Positions 1 to 9,148 are shown, counted from the stretch's first letter. The stretch: DNA of 64,000 nt from Candidatus Dechloromonas phosphorivorans (GCA_016709495.1 JADJMS010000009.1:62001-126000), one strand, 5' to 3'. Program-made: numbers and translations. The notes: generated by a model not told the origin, from the sequence alone.

Positions 1-268
1 GATCAGGGCTGGATCGGCGAAGTGGTGCAACAAGTCCACGGTGGCGGTGTAGGAGAGCTTAAGATCACCCGGCCCGGCACGTACATGCATATGGCGATTG
101 CCGCTTTCCGGTGCGGTGTACATCCGTTGTGGCACGCTTTGGCTCAAGCTCAGGCGTTCGCCGGTGATGGTCTGGCTGGTCGTTTGCTGCGTGTATGTTG
201 AAAACGAAATCGGCACCGCCACCGTCAATTTCGTAAGTTAAATCAATTTGCAGTTCGATACGGATCAT
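1..268 (-). CDS. Transglutaminase-family protein, N-terminal part (partial, frameshifted)
   Basis: ATG at 268 follows a good ribosome binding site (AAGGAAAA). The first residues (MIRIELQIDLTYEI...) and, after a one-base shift near 175-190, the continuation with RMYTAPESGNRHMHVRAG and YTATVDLLHHF match the N-terminal beta-rich region that precedes the cysteine protease-like core in bacterial transglutaminase-like proteins. The catalytic core lies beyond the window edge, so activity cannot be judged. It starts about 35 bp after the asmA stop and is probably co-transcribed with it. The family assignment rests on the N-terminal pattern only. Confidence 0.6.
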
Positions 269-302
269 GGATTTTCCTTTTGGTTGATGGTTTTGCAGCT
301 GG

Positions 303-2237
303 TTACGCCACGTGGTGCCATGTCGCTGGTCTTGACTCCGGTGTCGCTTCTGGCGTGCCAAGCAGGGTTTTGCAGTTGCTTTCCCGCTCAGTACCAAAAT
401 CGAGTAACGGGATAAGGGCACCAACGCCAGAAGACACGGCGCCCAGCGCAATAGCCAGTCCGCCGCGAACAATCACCTCGCCCAGTTCTGGCCGCAGGAC
501 TGGATTTTAAAGCTACCGCTCACTGCTATCGGGCCACGCAATGAGGCGAGACTAAAGCCTTCGATTCCGGCACCAGCCGGAGATGAATGGATTCGTCGCT
601 GAAGTTGATATTGCCGCTGCCAACAATGTTGACCTTGGCGGTATCGAGAACCAAGTCCTTGACGATGAAATCGCCTCGACGGCCTTGAAATTGCCAACCA
701 TGCAACGAATGGGTACTTGATTGTCGCCGCCGAGCAGAACGCGGAGGAGTTGGCGATATCGAGATTCGACAAGCGCAGCATCAACTCGCCCACCGAGCCA
801 CCGTCCATGATCAGCGCTGATTCGCCGTTGGCCGTTGCCAGCATGCGCGCCACCGAATTGCCGTGACCAATCAGCTTGGCCCGCCCACCCATAGTGCCGG
901 TATCCTCTGCGGCGAGCGCCGAGTCGGGAAACAACTGATTGAGGTGCAAGCCCTTGGCGATGAACTCGGCCGCAGTGACGATGGGCGATTGCCGACTATT
1001 CATTTGAATGTAGGAAACCAGATTTCCGCCAGCAACCCCAAAATTGAGCGGCGCCAGTGTGATGACGCCTTCAGTAATGGAACAAATGGGCGGTCATGTT
1101 GGTGAGCGGCGTATTGTTGCTGATGATCTTTTCGCCCCTGAACTGAACATCGGCATTGGCCGCCGCCAATTTTTCAAAACTGAACGGTTCGGCAGGCAGC
1201 ACGCGATCATTGGCTGGCGGTGACGTGCTTGGCCGTACCTCAGTATCAGCGCCAATGAATCCGCCAAGGTCTTTCATCAGCAATTGTTTCGAGACCAGAT
1301 TGGCGCTGATCATTTGTGGCTGTTGGTTGCGGTCGACGGCAAAATTGCCCGAAATATCGCTCTGCCCGACCGTGCCTTTGAAGTTGCTGAAGGTCCAAAC
1401 ATTGCCAAGGTGATCAAGAAAGCCGGCCAGCCGATAGGGGGGTCGGGGGAAGCGGCACGCCAATAACCGGGAAGAGTGACGCCAGGTCATTCCCGGCCAG
1501 TGTGAAGTTGAGTTGCTGGCCCTGAAATTCAGTGGGTCGAGCAAATTGCCTCGATGCTCACTCGGGTACTACCCAACACCCCGCTTGCCTTGATTGCAAG
1601 GGTTTTCGGCACTGCGCAGGCTGAGCAGCGCACCACCTTGGGCATTCAGCGTGATCGGCAGGCCATTGAAGCGGCCTTTCCCAACGACTTCCAGGCCGGG
1701 CGATGGGTTGTTTTGGTCGCCCGCCCGGGTCTTGAGTTCAAACAGCAACTCGGTCTTCGACCTGGGGTCGCGATAGGTCGCGCTACCTTGGTCGATGATG
1801 AGATTGTCGATGTCCGGAATGGCGATTGCCTGATTTGCTTTCTGATCATTGAAGACCCAGTTCGGCCTGCCATCCCGATTCACTTCCAGATTGACCTGTG
1901 GCGCAGAAAGGGCGATTTCCGAAAAAGCCAGGCCGTTGGTCAGCAGTCGGAAAATGTTCACGCTGAAATCAAGTTGCTTGATTTCCAGCATGTTGGGTTT
2001 GTCGCTCCACGCCGCATTGCCGAGCACCAGATCATTGATGACCAAGCGCGGTCGCAGCCCGAGATGGACCTCGAGGTCACCGTTGATGGCGAAGCTTCTG
2101 CCGGTTGAGTCACTGACCCAGCGGCTAATCGGCGCGCGCATAATGTTCCAGTCGATGAAGGCGAGTAGCACAAGCGCCAGAAGTACGAGTGACATAACAA
2201 TGCCGGCCAGCCATTTCAGCAAGCGAAGAACATTCAT
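303..2237 (-). pseudogene. asmA: AsmA-family outer-membrane/envelope protein, multiply frameshifted
   Basis: Start is the ATG at 2237 (MNVLRLLKWLAG), directly before an N-terminal transmembrane anchor rich in V and L (about residues 8-30). The rest reads as AsmA: an early DLEVHLGLRPRLVINDLVLGNAAW segment, the middle WTFSNFKGTVGQSDISGNFAVD segment, and the C-terminal FSLASLRGPIAVSGSFK signature, followed in another frame by a glycine-rich tail ending at TAA 303-305. The coding frame changes near 1560, 1060 and 700-500 at least. Undisturbed length would be about 645 residues, normal for the family. AsmA-like proteins are anchored in the inner membrane, project into the periplasm and influence outer membrane lipid homeostasis. 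It is divergent from the holin-like gene across a palindromic site at 2336. Confidence 0.75.
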
Positions 2238-2335
2238 GGCATTGGGTATTGCAAGGCGTAAATCCTTTTTGGTCGGTCGGGAAAATGTTGCGCTATTCAC
2301 TCAGGCAGATTATCGGCGGGCATTGGTAAGGGTTC

Positions 2336-2351
2336 TGTGCGCTGGCACAGT
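2336..2351. promoter_or_regulatory. Palindromic operator-like site, copy 1
   Basis: CTGTGCGCTGGCACAG is a perfect 6-bp inverted repeat with a 4-bp centre. It sits 98 bp before asmA (minus) and 82 bp before the holin-like gene (plus). It fits the window-wide consensus TMTGTnCGnnnnCGnACAKA. Confidence 0.6.
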
Positions 2352-2432
2352 GCGCTGACCGGCAATTTCCTAAGCTTGTCCTGAAAGTACTCAGCGTGCT
2401 TTACCACCGATCAACCGTCTTTAAGGCCATTT

Positions 2433-3083
2433 ATGAATGCCAAACCCGTTGGGGCCATTGCGACCATGACGAAATCCCTGCTTGAGTTGATAGACCGCTC
2501 TATCTCTCTGCTTGCCTTGGAGTGCAAGGTGATTGGTTTGGATTTGGCATGGATGTTCGGGCTGGTAATCAGCGTCGCCTGGCTGGTCATGACCGGGTGG
2601 CTGGCTTTGTTGGCCTGTCTGGCGCTGATTCTGGTTGAGAACGGCATCATCGGCTGGGTAGGCGTGCTTGCGTTCGCTGCATTAGGCAGCTTTGTGGCCG
2701 TTGCGATATTGATCGGTGTCATTGTGCGCAGGAGTCGCCATCTTGATTTCCCGGCAATACGGCGGCAGCTGCACGGTTTGGATGCCGGTACTGACGATGT
2801 GATCAAACCCGCCGGAACCTTGGGGCTTGCCGAGCAACAGGTCGCAGAGGCGCGAACAGCGGTGGTTGGCGAATATCACCTTGCACAAGCCAGGCTACAA
2901 CATCAAATCGAGTCTCCCGTCTTGCTTGGTGGTGTTTTCCTGGGGGCTGTTGGTGTGGGTTATCTGAGCAGGAAGCATGACAAGTCTCGTGGGCTTCTAT
3001 GGCGCGGTGGACTCAAGACATTGCAAGTTCTGCTGCCACTGTGGCTGGCCACGAAACTGGCGGCTAAACCGCCTGCGAAATGA
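2433..3083 (+). CDS. Holin-like / YqjE-type membrane protein
   Basis: A 216-residue protein with two closely spaced hydrophobic helices at about residues 35-60 and 65-100 and a third weaker hydrophobic stretch near 165-180. The N-terminal MTKSLLELIDRSISLLALE segment followed by two helices recalls the phage-holin superfamily III / YqjE group of small inner membrane proteins. A cytoplasmic, Gln- and Ala-rich middle portion follows. No enzymatic motif is visible. It is the first gene after the divergent regulatory site and lies upstream of a 24-residue membrane peptide and a cupin, in a setting of general stress genes. Family membership is a moderate guess; the membrane topology is clear. Confidence 0.5.
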   Translation: MNAKPVGAIATMTKSLLELIDRSISLLALECKVIGLDLAWMFGLVISVAWLVMTGWLALLACLALILVENGIIGWVGVLAFAALGSFVAVAILIGVIVRRSRHLDFPAIRRQLHGLDAGTDDVIKPAGTLGLAEQQVAEARTAVVGEYHLAQARLQHQIESPVLLGGVFLGAVGVGYLSRKHDKSRGLLWRGGLKTLQVLLPLWLATKLAAKPPAK

Positions 3084-3093
3084 GTCTGCCTGT

Positions 3094-3111
3094 TGTGCGT
3101 GATGGCGCACA
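3094..3111. promoter_or_regulatory. Palindromic operator-like site, copy 2 (long spacer)
   Basis: TGTGCG and CGCACA arms separated by 6 bp, two bases longer overall than the other copies. It lies 98 bp before the small membrane peptide at 3209, just past the end of the previous gene. Confidence 0.4.
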
Positions 3112-3208
3112 GAACTCAAGGCTCGCAAAGGGTAACTTGAGTATTGGCGAGCAACAGAGCGCCCTGAATAGTCGAGTCGGTTTTCAAACCTACGTAAAGG
3201 AAACTCAA

Positions 3209-3283
3209 ATGAACAGCATTATTTACATCGTTGGCCTGGTGGTCGTCATCATCGCCGTTTTGTCTTTTCTCGGATTGCGCTAA
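3209..3283 (+). CDS. 24-residue small membrane protein
   Basis: ATG at 3209 has a clear Shine-Dalgarno (AAAGGA at 3196-3201). The product MNSIIYIVGLVVVIIAVLSF plus a short LGLR tail is a single transmembrane helix with a basic C-terminus. Near-identical tiny proteins are common in proteobacterial genomes without an assigned function. A longer in-frame extension back to 3080 exists but its sequence is not membrane-like and lacks a ribosome site, so the short form is preferred. The cupin gene follows 57 bp downstream, probably in the same transcript. Confidence 0.7.
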   Translation: MNSIIYIVGLVVVIIAVLSFLGLR

Positions 3284-3340
3284 GGCGTTCAGTAACCAAG
3301 TCCGGACAAGTTCTGAACCAACATAATTCAAGGAGTTGTT

Positions 3341-3733
3341 ATGAAAGGCTATGTGCAAGATATTGAAAGTCTGGCGGTCAGGAATGACAAATTTCGCCAG
3401 GTTCTTTACAGGGCAAAAAATTGCCAGCTGGTCATCATGTCGTTGCGGCCCCAGGAAGATATCGGGGCGGAGATTCACAAGGTTGATCAGTTTTTCCGCG
3501 TTGAAGAAGGCTCAGGCGAAGCCGTTTTAAATGGCGTGCGCACGGCAATACATGCCGGCTTTGCGATCATTGTTCCGGCCGGGACAAATCACAACATCAT
3601 CAACACCGGTAGTGCGCCGCTCAAGCTGTACACGATCTATGCGCCGCCCAATCATCGGGATGGCGTGATTCAAGAAACACGCGCTGATGCCGAGGGTGAC
3701 AAGGAACATTTCAACGGCCAGACAACCGAATGA
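3341..3733 (+). CDS. Cupin-domain protein
   Basis: A 130-residue single-domain cupin. Both cupin boxes are visible: the first around EIHKVDQFFRVEEGSGEAVLNG (about residues 48-70, one His and two Glu) and the second around VPAGTNHNIINTG (about 82-95). The ribosome site AAGGAG precedes the ATG. The metal ligands of the beta-barrel appear present, but the substrate cannot be read from the sequence; related small cupins are often annotated as mannose-6-phosphate isomerase-like or sugar/metal binding. It lies behind the 24-residue membrane peptide and converges with the minus-strand esterase. Confidence 0.75.
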   Translation: MKGYVQDIESLAVRNDKFRQVLYRAKNCQLVIMSLRPQEDIGAEIHKVDQFFRVEEGSGEAVLNGVRTAIHAGFAIIVPAGTNHNIINTGSAPLKLYTIYAPPNHRDGVIQETRADAEGDKEHFNGQTTE

Positions 3734-3755
3734 AATGCGTGGCACAGGTTGTGTT

Positions 3756-4786
3756 CTATGCCTTTGCCCGTGCAAATTGTTTGGCTACAAAGGCCCAGAT
3801 CATGCGCGAAGCGTCCGGGCCTTTGGGTCGTTGTAGGGCATGACCGGCCGCGCCACCGCCCAGGCGTGGCAAGCCGGCTGACTTCACAAAGCGTCGCAAT
3901 GATGCGGCCTTTGCTGCGATAGTCGGTGATGGTTGACGCATAACGGCACCGCGTTGCACCGTGTGCGCGGTTTGCTGGCTTTGGCACTGACTCGTTCGCC
4001 CCAGCGCATGGCCGCTTCAGCACCGTTGCTGGGTGCAACCACACATGATCCGATGTACCGTGGATAACTAACAAGGCAGGCAGCCGAACATCCGGCGCAA
4101 TTGGCGGTAGCGGCGAAGGCGTTGCGCTTTGTCCGAACATCGCCTTGATGGCGCTGGCCAAGGAGTGGGCAACGCCGGGGGCGATACCGGAATGCATGGC
4201 GATGGCTTTAAAGCGTTCCGGTGGTGCGTTGCCAGCAGCACTGCCATGCCGGCACCGGCTGAAATGCCAGCCAAAGCGATTCTGTTACGGTCAACGGCCT
4301 GTGAGAGGCAAATTTTTTCAATCGCCGCATTGATCGAATTTTCTTCAGCTTGCGCCCGACCTGTCCGCGTGTCGTACCAGTTCCAGCAGCCTTGCATATT
4401 CGATAGCCGATCCTGCTCCGGGTAAAGCACAAAGAAGCGTTCGCGGGCTGCTATCTGATTCCATGCGGCTGCTGGCGGCCAGGGTTTCGGCATCCTGCCC
4501 ACAGCCGTGCAACATTACCAGCAGCGGGAGCTTTTCGTTGCGCCGTACACCAGGCGGTTTGTAGAGCCGATAACGCCGCGGCCCCGCTGTACCGACAGCA
4601 ATGCCGGTACTCCAATTGGCCGATACCGGCGCCGATTTTTTTGCCGGCGTGCGCTTGGTAGATTGGCCCGGCACGTAGCGAGTCTTTAATCGCTTTTGTG
4701 CCGGCCCGCACTGCTGTTCGTGTCATTGCCTTCAGCGTGCTTTGGAGTGCCTTGCTCCAAACTGTAGATCGACTTCGTCTTACCAT
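3756..4786 (-). pseudogene. PHB depolymerase-family esterase, multiply frameshifted
   Basis: The ATG at 4786 overlaps the stop of the ferritin-like gene. Pieces in all three minus frames assemble into an esterase of the PHB-depolymerase type: a basic N-terminus, LPLLVMLHGCGQDAETLAASS (oxyanion region), RFFVLYPEQDRLSNMQGCWNWYD, the nucleophile motif AGISAGAGMA (GxSxG), PALLVIHGTSDHVW (Asp region) and a C-terminus with DASRMIWAFVAKQF. At least four frame changes are needed (near 4610, 4480, 4190 and 3930). Intact relatives of about 340 residues hydrolyse short-chain or polyhydroxyalkanoate esters. With this many lesions it is non-functional unless the lesions are sequencing errors. Confidence 0.65.
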
Positions 4787-5373
4787 ACATCGCCTTTCAC
4801 TTTTTTCTTTAGTCCTTCATGCCGACCAGCAGCGATGACAAGTTCGGCGTGCTCTTCCTCGCTGGCGAGAATTTCCTCCAGCATGCGGCGCGTTGTCGAA
4901 TCTTCATCGCCAAGGTAGGCGACCATCTCGCGATAGCTTTCGATGGCGATGCGTTCGGCGATCAGATTTTCTTCAATCATACCTTTCAGCGTATCGCCCT
5001 CGGTGTATTCGGCATGGCTGCGATCTGACAAACCATCGGGTGAGAAATTCGGCTCGCCGCGCAGTTCGACAATACGCTTGGCAATCAGATCAGCATGTGA
5101 CATTTCTTCCGCCGCATGGGCCAGAAATTTGCTGCCACCGGCGCAGCGTGGATGCCTGAAGCCATGAAGTAATGTCGTTTGTAACGCAGAACGCAGACCA
5201 GTTCAGTTGCCAGCGCTTCATTGAGTATTTTGATGACGTGCTTGCGGTCGGCGCTGTAGCCCGCTGTGACGGCACCTTTTTCAATGTCCTGACGCGCCCG
5301 CTTGCGCAGGGTCTTGATATCGGAAAGGGCTGGGCCGTTTCGTTTCTTCGTCTTTCAGTATGCTGGATTTCAT
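4780..5373 (-). pseudogene. Ferritin-like (bacterioferritin/Dps-related) protein, two frameshifts
   Basis: ATG at 5373 with AAGGAG upstream. The reconstructed protein begins MKSSILKDEET, shifts frame near 5335 into a segment containing ARQDIEKGAVTAGYSADR and EALATELVCVLRYKRHYFMASG, and shifts again near 5120 into LIAKRIVELRGEPNFSPDGL, IAERIAIESYREMVAYLGDED and RRMLEEILASEEEHAEL. The paired EL..R and E..H helices are those of ferritin-like diiron four-helix bundles. About 197 residues without the shifts. Homologues store or oxidise iron and protect DNA under stress. A consensus palindrome lies 66 bp upstream of its start. The esterase gene starts within its stop codon. Confidence 0.7.
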
Positions 5374-5438
5374 TTTCTTGCTCCTTGATGTCGGGGGATA
5401 TACAGCCTGTCCATCATCACCATTTGGCTGGCTACTTC

Positions 5439-5454
5439 TGTACGGGGCAGCACA
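5439..5454. promoter_or_regulatory. Palindromic operator-like site, copy 3
   Basis: TGTACGGGGCAGCACA, flanked by TC and TA as in the consensus, 66 bp before the minus-strand ferritin-like start at 5373. The following ACATAACGG also occurs beside the copy at 27568. Confidence 0.55.
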
Positions 5455-5502
5455 TAACGGTAAAAAAGCAGTGGCTGATCAACTTTTCCAGATTCACCGT
5501 TA

Positions 5503-5518
5503 TGCGCGCCAACGTACA
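5503..5518. promoter_or_regulatory. Palindromic operator-like site, copy 4
   Basis: TGCGCGCCAACGTACA, one main mismatch in the left TGT. It lies 92 bp before csbD. Read on the other strand it is again followed by TAACGG. Confidence 0.45.
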
Positions 5519-5610
5519 GATTGCCGACATTTTCCTGCCTATTCTCCAGATCGTGAGCGGTGGATATCAAATTCGGCGCTCCCATCCAACATCACTTAAA
5601 GGATCACATC

Positions 5611-5796
5611 ATGAACAAAGATCAAGTCAAAGGCCGTATCGAAGAAGCCAAGGGCGCAGTCAAGGAAGCTGCCGGCAAGGCTGTCGGCAACAAGGAATTG
5701 GAAGTCAAGGGAAAGATTCAAAATTCCGCCGGGAAAGTCCAGGCCTCATTTGGCGATCTCAAGAAAGATCTCAAAGACGCCAGCCAAGGCAAATAA
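5611..5796 (+). CDS. CsbD-family stress protein
   Basis: A 61-residue, highly charged protein beginning MNKDQVKGRIEEAKG, the typical CsbD/YjbJ start, with the repeated K-G-x-I/V-Q/K-E pattern and ending in LKKDLKDASQGK. AAAGGA precedes the ATG. The longer in-frame reading from 5560 adds non-family residues and is rejected. CsbD proteins are small soluble general-stress proteins (sigma-B controlled in Bacillus) of unknown biochemical role. A hairpin without a T-run (5810-5840) follows. A consensus palindrome lies 92 bp upstream. Confidence 0.85.
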   Translation: MNKDQVKGRIEEAKGAVKEAAGKAVGNKELEVKGKIQNSAGKVQASFGDLKKDLKDASQGK

Positions 5797-5809
5797 GCTG
5801 ATGCGAATA

Positions 5810-5840
5810 ACGCCAAATGTTTGAGAAGTGCATTTGGCGT
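5810..5840 (+). terminator. Hairpin after csbD
   Basis: ACGCCAAATG (5810-5819) and CATTTGGCGT (5831-5840) form a perfect 10-bp stem with an 11-base loop just after the csbD stop. No U-tract follows, so termination strength is uncertain; it could also stabilise the csbD mRNA end. Confidence 0.45.
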
Positions 5841-5881
5841 CTGAAGCATGTAATTCCTGAATGGTTTGATTGGAGAATGAA

Positions 5882-6278
5882 ATGAGCAACGAAATTATCA
5901 GTACCAGTGTCGTCACTGTTGGCCGTCTTGGTTCAAGAGTGCTCAGTGCCAGCTGGCCCTCGACGATGACGATATTTACAACTTGAAAGGCCAGAAGCTG
6001 GGCAGCATCAAAAATCATGCTGGACATCAATACTGGCCGGGTTTGCTGATGTCGTCCTGTCCTTGGCGGCTTTCTCAGCATGGGTGAAAAACTGTTTGCG
6101 GTGCCATGGAGCGCTTACAGTCGACACCGAAAACAAGCGCTTCTTAATGGATACCGACGAAGAGCGTCTCAAGGAAGCGCCGGGTTTTGATACCGATAAT
6201 TGGCCAAACATGGCTGATCCAACCTGGGAAAAGAAAGTCCATTCCTACTACGGTACGCAGCCGATCACGACTTTCTGA
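5882..6278 (+). pseudogene. PRC-barrel domain protein, several frameshifts
   Basis: ATG at 5882 with GGAG upstream begins MSNEIISTSVVTVGRLGSR. In other frames come DDDDIYNLKGQKLGSIK, IMLDINTGRV, GGFLSMGEKLFAVPWSA and an uninterrupted C-terminal VDTENKRFLMDTDEERLKEAPGFDTDNWP ending HSYYGTQPITTF at the TGA 6276-6278. These are the core strands of a PRC-barrel protein of about 130 residues, a family often found next to CsbD and BON proteins in stress islands and of unknown role outside photosynthesis and rRNA maturation. At least three frame changes (near 5945, 6015 and 6050) interrupt it. Confidence 0.65.
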
Positions 6279-6363
6279 TTGGCCGTAATCACAATGCAAA
6301 CCTCGTTTGCGCCCCGTATTGGATGCGAATGGGGTTTTTTTCAAAATGAAAGGAAAATGCACC

Positions 6364-6684
6364 ATGTTGATAATTTTTAAATCCTCGGCAAGTGCCGATG
6401 TGGTGACCTTCGAAGAAAATGCAAAGCAGATTCTTTCCGTGATTGGCAATGATTTGTCGACCGCACAAGGCATCATCACGGTTGAGCAGTTGCCTGTTGC
6501 GATCAGCAAGATCAAGGCAGCGATTGCTAGTGACAAACTAATTCTTGTGCCGCCGAAAAGCCCTGAAGAGGAGGCTGAATCTGGGCAGGATGTCAGTTTT
6601 TCTCAACGCGCATTGCCATTTCTCGAATTGCTGGAAAGCTCGCTTGAAGAAAAAATGCCGATTGTTTGGGGCGTTTATCCATAA
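6364..6684 (+). CDS. DUF1840 domain-containing protein
   Basis: The start at ATG 6364 gives MLIIFKSSASADVVTFEENAK, the characteristic DUF1840 opening; the longer version from 6307 has no plausible family similarity. The 106-residue protein contains the conserved LL.VIGND.S..QGIIT.EQLP.AI..I.AAI and a C-terminal QRA.PFLELLE.S...K.PI.WGV motif. DUF1840 proteins are small cytoplasmic proteins found mostly in betaproteobacteria with no known function. Confidence 0.85.
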   Translation: MLIIFKSSASADVVTFEENAKQILSVIGNDLSTAQGIITVEQLPVAISKIKAAIASDKLILVPPKSPEEEAESGQDVSFSQRALPFLELLESSLEEKMPIVWGVYP

Positions 6685-6698
6685 AAAATCAAACGCTA

Positions 6699-6714
6699 TG
6701 TTGGGTATCGAACA
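6699..6714. promoter_or_regulatory. Palindromic operator-like site, copy 5
   Basis: TGTTGGGTATCGAACA, flanked by TA and GC, 62 bp before the J-domain gene. The right half TATCGAACA is shared exactly with the copies at 11646 and 27568. Confidence 0.5.
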
Positions 6715-6775
6715 GCCGAATTATTTGTACCGAGTAGCTTGGAGCTAAGCCAATCACCCAGCGAAGGAGAGAGCA

Positions 6776-7102
6776 ATGAAACGCCAGAACCATTACACAA
6801 CTTTGCGCGTTGATCGCTGTGCTTCATGCGCTGAGATCAAATCGGCTTTCCGCATTCTGGCTCAGCGCTTTCATCCTGATGTGACCAAAGACCGGGATGG
6901 GGAACAGAAATTCAAGGCTGTTGCCGAGGCCTACAGAACGCTGAAACGCCCCGACTCGAAGATCGCCTACGACCATCAAATCAATAATATTTGCGCAAGA
7001 GGCCGTCCTGACCGCAAGCCTGCCAGGCATCGGAAATTTCCACTGGGGATTGGCCATGGTCGAATATTTTTCATGGTTCTGGCTAACTCAGGGCAGGAAT
7101 GA
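6776..7102 (+). CDS. Short J-domain (DnaJ-like) protein
   Basis: A J-domain occupies about residues 5-68 with the essential HPD tripeptide (AQRFHPDVTKDRDGEQKF) and the YD at the end of helix IV, so it should stimulate a DnaK-type ATPase. GGAGAG lies upstream of the ATG at 6776. The last 30 residues in this frame are Arg-rich and atypical; a one-base shift near 7000 gives an alternative C-terminus with GIGNFHWGLAMVEYFSWFWL, a plausible membrane tail ending at TGA 7107-7109, so a frameshift is possible here too. Preceded by a consensus palindrome 62 bp upstream. Confidence 0.75.
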   Translation: MKRQNHYTTLRVDRCASCAEIKSAFRILAQRFHPDVTKDRDGEQKFKAVAEAYRTLKRPDSKIAYDHQINNICARGRPDRKPARHRKFPLGIGHGRIFFMVLANSGQE

Positions 7103-7177
7103 CGAATGACAATTCGATCGATGGCGAAGCAGATATTGCGCTGAGAAATTTCCTGTCGACGGTATCGGTGGTTTGCT

Positions 7178-7678
7178 CTACCCGGTCAGTTGACCGTCAA
7201 TGACCTGGATGGTTTTGTCACAACGCTCAGCCAGCAGCGGGTTGTGGGTAACAAACAGAACGGTTGTGCCGTGTTCCTGATTGAAGCGACGAAGTAGGGC
7301 GAAGACTTCATCGGCGCTTTTGGTATCGAGGTTGCCGGTCGGTTCGTCGGCAAGCAGTAGACTTGGATTCATCGCCAGGGCGCGCGCTACGGCAACGCGT
7401 TGTTGTTGGCCGCCGCTCATGTTGCCGGCCAGGTTGTTTGCCCAGGCAGTCAGTCCGACATTGTCAATCAACAGCGCAGCGCGCTGGCGCATGGCTTCGT
7501 TGGGAAACTCTTCAGCGCCAAGCATCGGCATCATGACGTTTTCAAGCGCAGTGAAGGCGGTCTCGCCCTTTTGCAGTGTCAGGTCGATGCCATGCAGCAC
7601 CTCGGTTTCGATCGGTGTGCCAGCGTTGTAGGCCTTGCGCACGCCGCGTAATTCAACCACCGCAGCAAGATCAGCCAC
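7178..7678 (-). CDS. ABC transporter ATPase (LolD/MacB type) lacking the Walker A region
   Basis: GTG start at 7678 overlaps the permease stop. The protein opens as a normal LolD/DevA-type ATPase (VELRGVRKAYNAGTPIETEVLHGIDLTLQKGE) and then jumps straight to TAFTALENVMMPML. The stretch that should hold the P-loop GxxGxGKS/T and the Q-loop, about 60-65 residues, is missing in frame. Downstream parts are normal: signature MSGGQQQR, Walker B LLLADEP, D-loop GNLDTKS and switch His (FVTHN). Length is 166 residues against about 225 in the family. Without Walker A it should not bind ATP. It is the last gene of the adaptor-permease-ATPase operon. Confidence 0.85.
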   Translation of the reverse strand: MADLAAVVELRGVRKAYNAGTPIETEVLHGIDLTLQKGETAFTALENVMMPMLGAEEFPNEAMRQRAALLIDNVGLTAWANNLAGNMSGGQQQRVAVARALAMNPSLLLADEPTGNLDTKSADEVFALLRRFNQEHGTTVLFVTHNPLLAERCDKTIQVIDGQLTG

Positions 7679-8896
7679 CGATGGCCACCACGGGGTCAAG
7701 TCGCGCTGCCCGCATGGCCGGTGCCACGGCGGCCACCAGACCGGTGACAGTCGCCAGCGCCAGCGCGATAACGAGCAATTCAGCATCGAAGATCAAGGGG
7801 AACATCGGCGTGCCGTCGGCATTGAGTGCGAAATGCTGCCAGAGCATCAGCCCGCCGCCGCCAATCGCTGAACCAACTAACGCCCCGCCGAGACCAAGCA
7901 AGCCGCCTTGCAAAAGGAAGACGCGCAGGATCTGCCCTTGCGATATGCCCATCGCCCGCAGAATCCCAATCTCACGCGATTTTTGCACAACGACCACAAC
8001 CAGCACGCTGGCAATACCCAAGGCGACCGAAAGCCCGACAAAAAGCGGATCGCCGTATTGGCGGTCGTCTGCGCACTGATCGCCGTAAAGAACTGGGCGC
8101 TGTTTTTAATCCAGCTATCGGCCTCGACACCGGTCGCCGCTGTAATGCGCTGGGCAATGACTTCGGCTGCATAGACATCGCGCACCGTGACTTCCAGACT
8201 GCTGACGCCACCGGGAAAACCGAGCAGGCTTTGCGCGGTACGTAGCGCGACATAGGTGTAGCGTTGGTTGGCGCCCTTGTTGCCCAGATCAAAAATGCCA
8301 ATGATGGCGAGTACGCTGGCCGCGCCGCTGGCCGTGGTGATGCGCAGTTTGTCGCCGACCTGCACGCCGAGATCGGTGGCCAGATCGGTGCCAATCAGAA
8401 TATCGGTACCGGTCAGGCGTGCGTTGCCACGGACGATCTTTTCATTGAGGTTGACGATGCGGTAGTACATCTCCGGCTCGACGCCGCTGACGGTGATCGC
8501 CCGGTTCACGCTGCCGCGCACGAGTAAAGCCGAGCCGCCGGCTACCGGTGCAACTACCAAGACGCCGGGCATGGCGCGAATTTGAGTCATCACGGATTGC
8601 CATTGGTCGATTGATTTCAAGCGCTGCAAGGGCGGCTGAATGATGGCGCCGTTGATCTGATCAGCGCCGGTTCGTTGCGGCTGGGCGATTTCCTTTGGCG
8701 GCAGCAACTGGATATGTGACTGGGCCGAGAGTACGCGCTTGATGAAGTTGGACTGCAAGCCGGTCATCAGCGCCGACATGAAGACGATCACGCCGACCCC
8801 AATTGCTACGCCAGCGATGATGAACAGCGTTTGCAGCCGGCCTTCGCGCAGGAAACGAATGGCGACAATCCATTCGAAGGGTAGCCAGTTGGTCAT
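7671..8896 (-). CDS. ABC transporter permease, FtsX/MacB-DevC family (one frameshift)
   Basis: Begins MTNWLPFEWIVAIRFLREGR at 8896, with TM1 at about residues 20-45, then a long periplasmic MacB-type core domain to about residue 270. Near 8035 the frame changes, after which come the other three helices: GIASVLVVVVVQKSREIGILRAMG (the conserved cytoplasmic RE.G.LRA.G loop), FLLQGGLLGLGGALVGSAIG and LLVIALALATVTGLVAAVAP, ending RAARLDPVVAIGG at 7671. With the frame repaired it is about 408 residues. It would pair with the neighbouring ATPase and adaptor to export a small molecule, peptide or lipid through a TolC-like channel not encoded here. Confidence 0.8.
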
Positions 8897-8979
8897 TCGC
8901 CTAGAGGCCGAAAGGCGTTGCCAATGAACAGGGCGGCGGAGTTATTTGGCAGCATTTTCAATGGTCTTTTTTTTTCTGG

Positions 8980-9117
8980 TCAAAAGGCAACCCCCCCAGC
9001 CCCCCTTGACAGGGGGGAGCATGTTCAGCAGCGCAATAGGCTCCTCCCCTGAAAAGGGGAGGTTGGGAGGGGTTGCCTTTGCCATCCTGCCAATCAAACA
9101 TGGATGCGGCGCCGAGG
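8980..9117. repeat. Dispersed palindromic repeat, copy A
   Basis: About 138 bp bounded by AAAGGCAACCCC and its exact inverse GGGGTTGCCTTT, with internal inverted C-rich/G-rich arms and a right-hand tail ending AAACATGGATGCGGCGCCGAGG. It is nearly identical to the copy at 22057 and related to that at 31767. It lies between the adaptor and permease genes of one operon, so it may fold into strong RNA hairpins in that transcript. Confidence 0.85.
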
Positions 9118-9148
9118 TTGAACTGAGGATTTTCAGGTTCATTGGGCT

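Noticed and set aside
3080..3283. A 67-residue protein starting at 3080
   Set aside because: The first 43 residues have no family character and cross the palindrome; the ribosome site at 3196 supports the 24-residue form.
8980..9117. Insertion sequence
   Set aside because: No transposase reading frame and only about 140 bp long; treated as a palindromic repeat.
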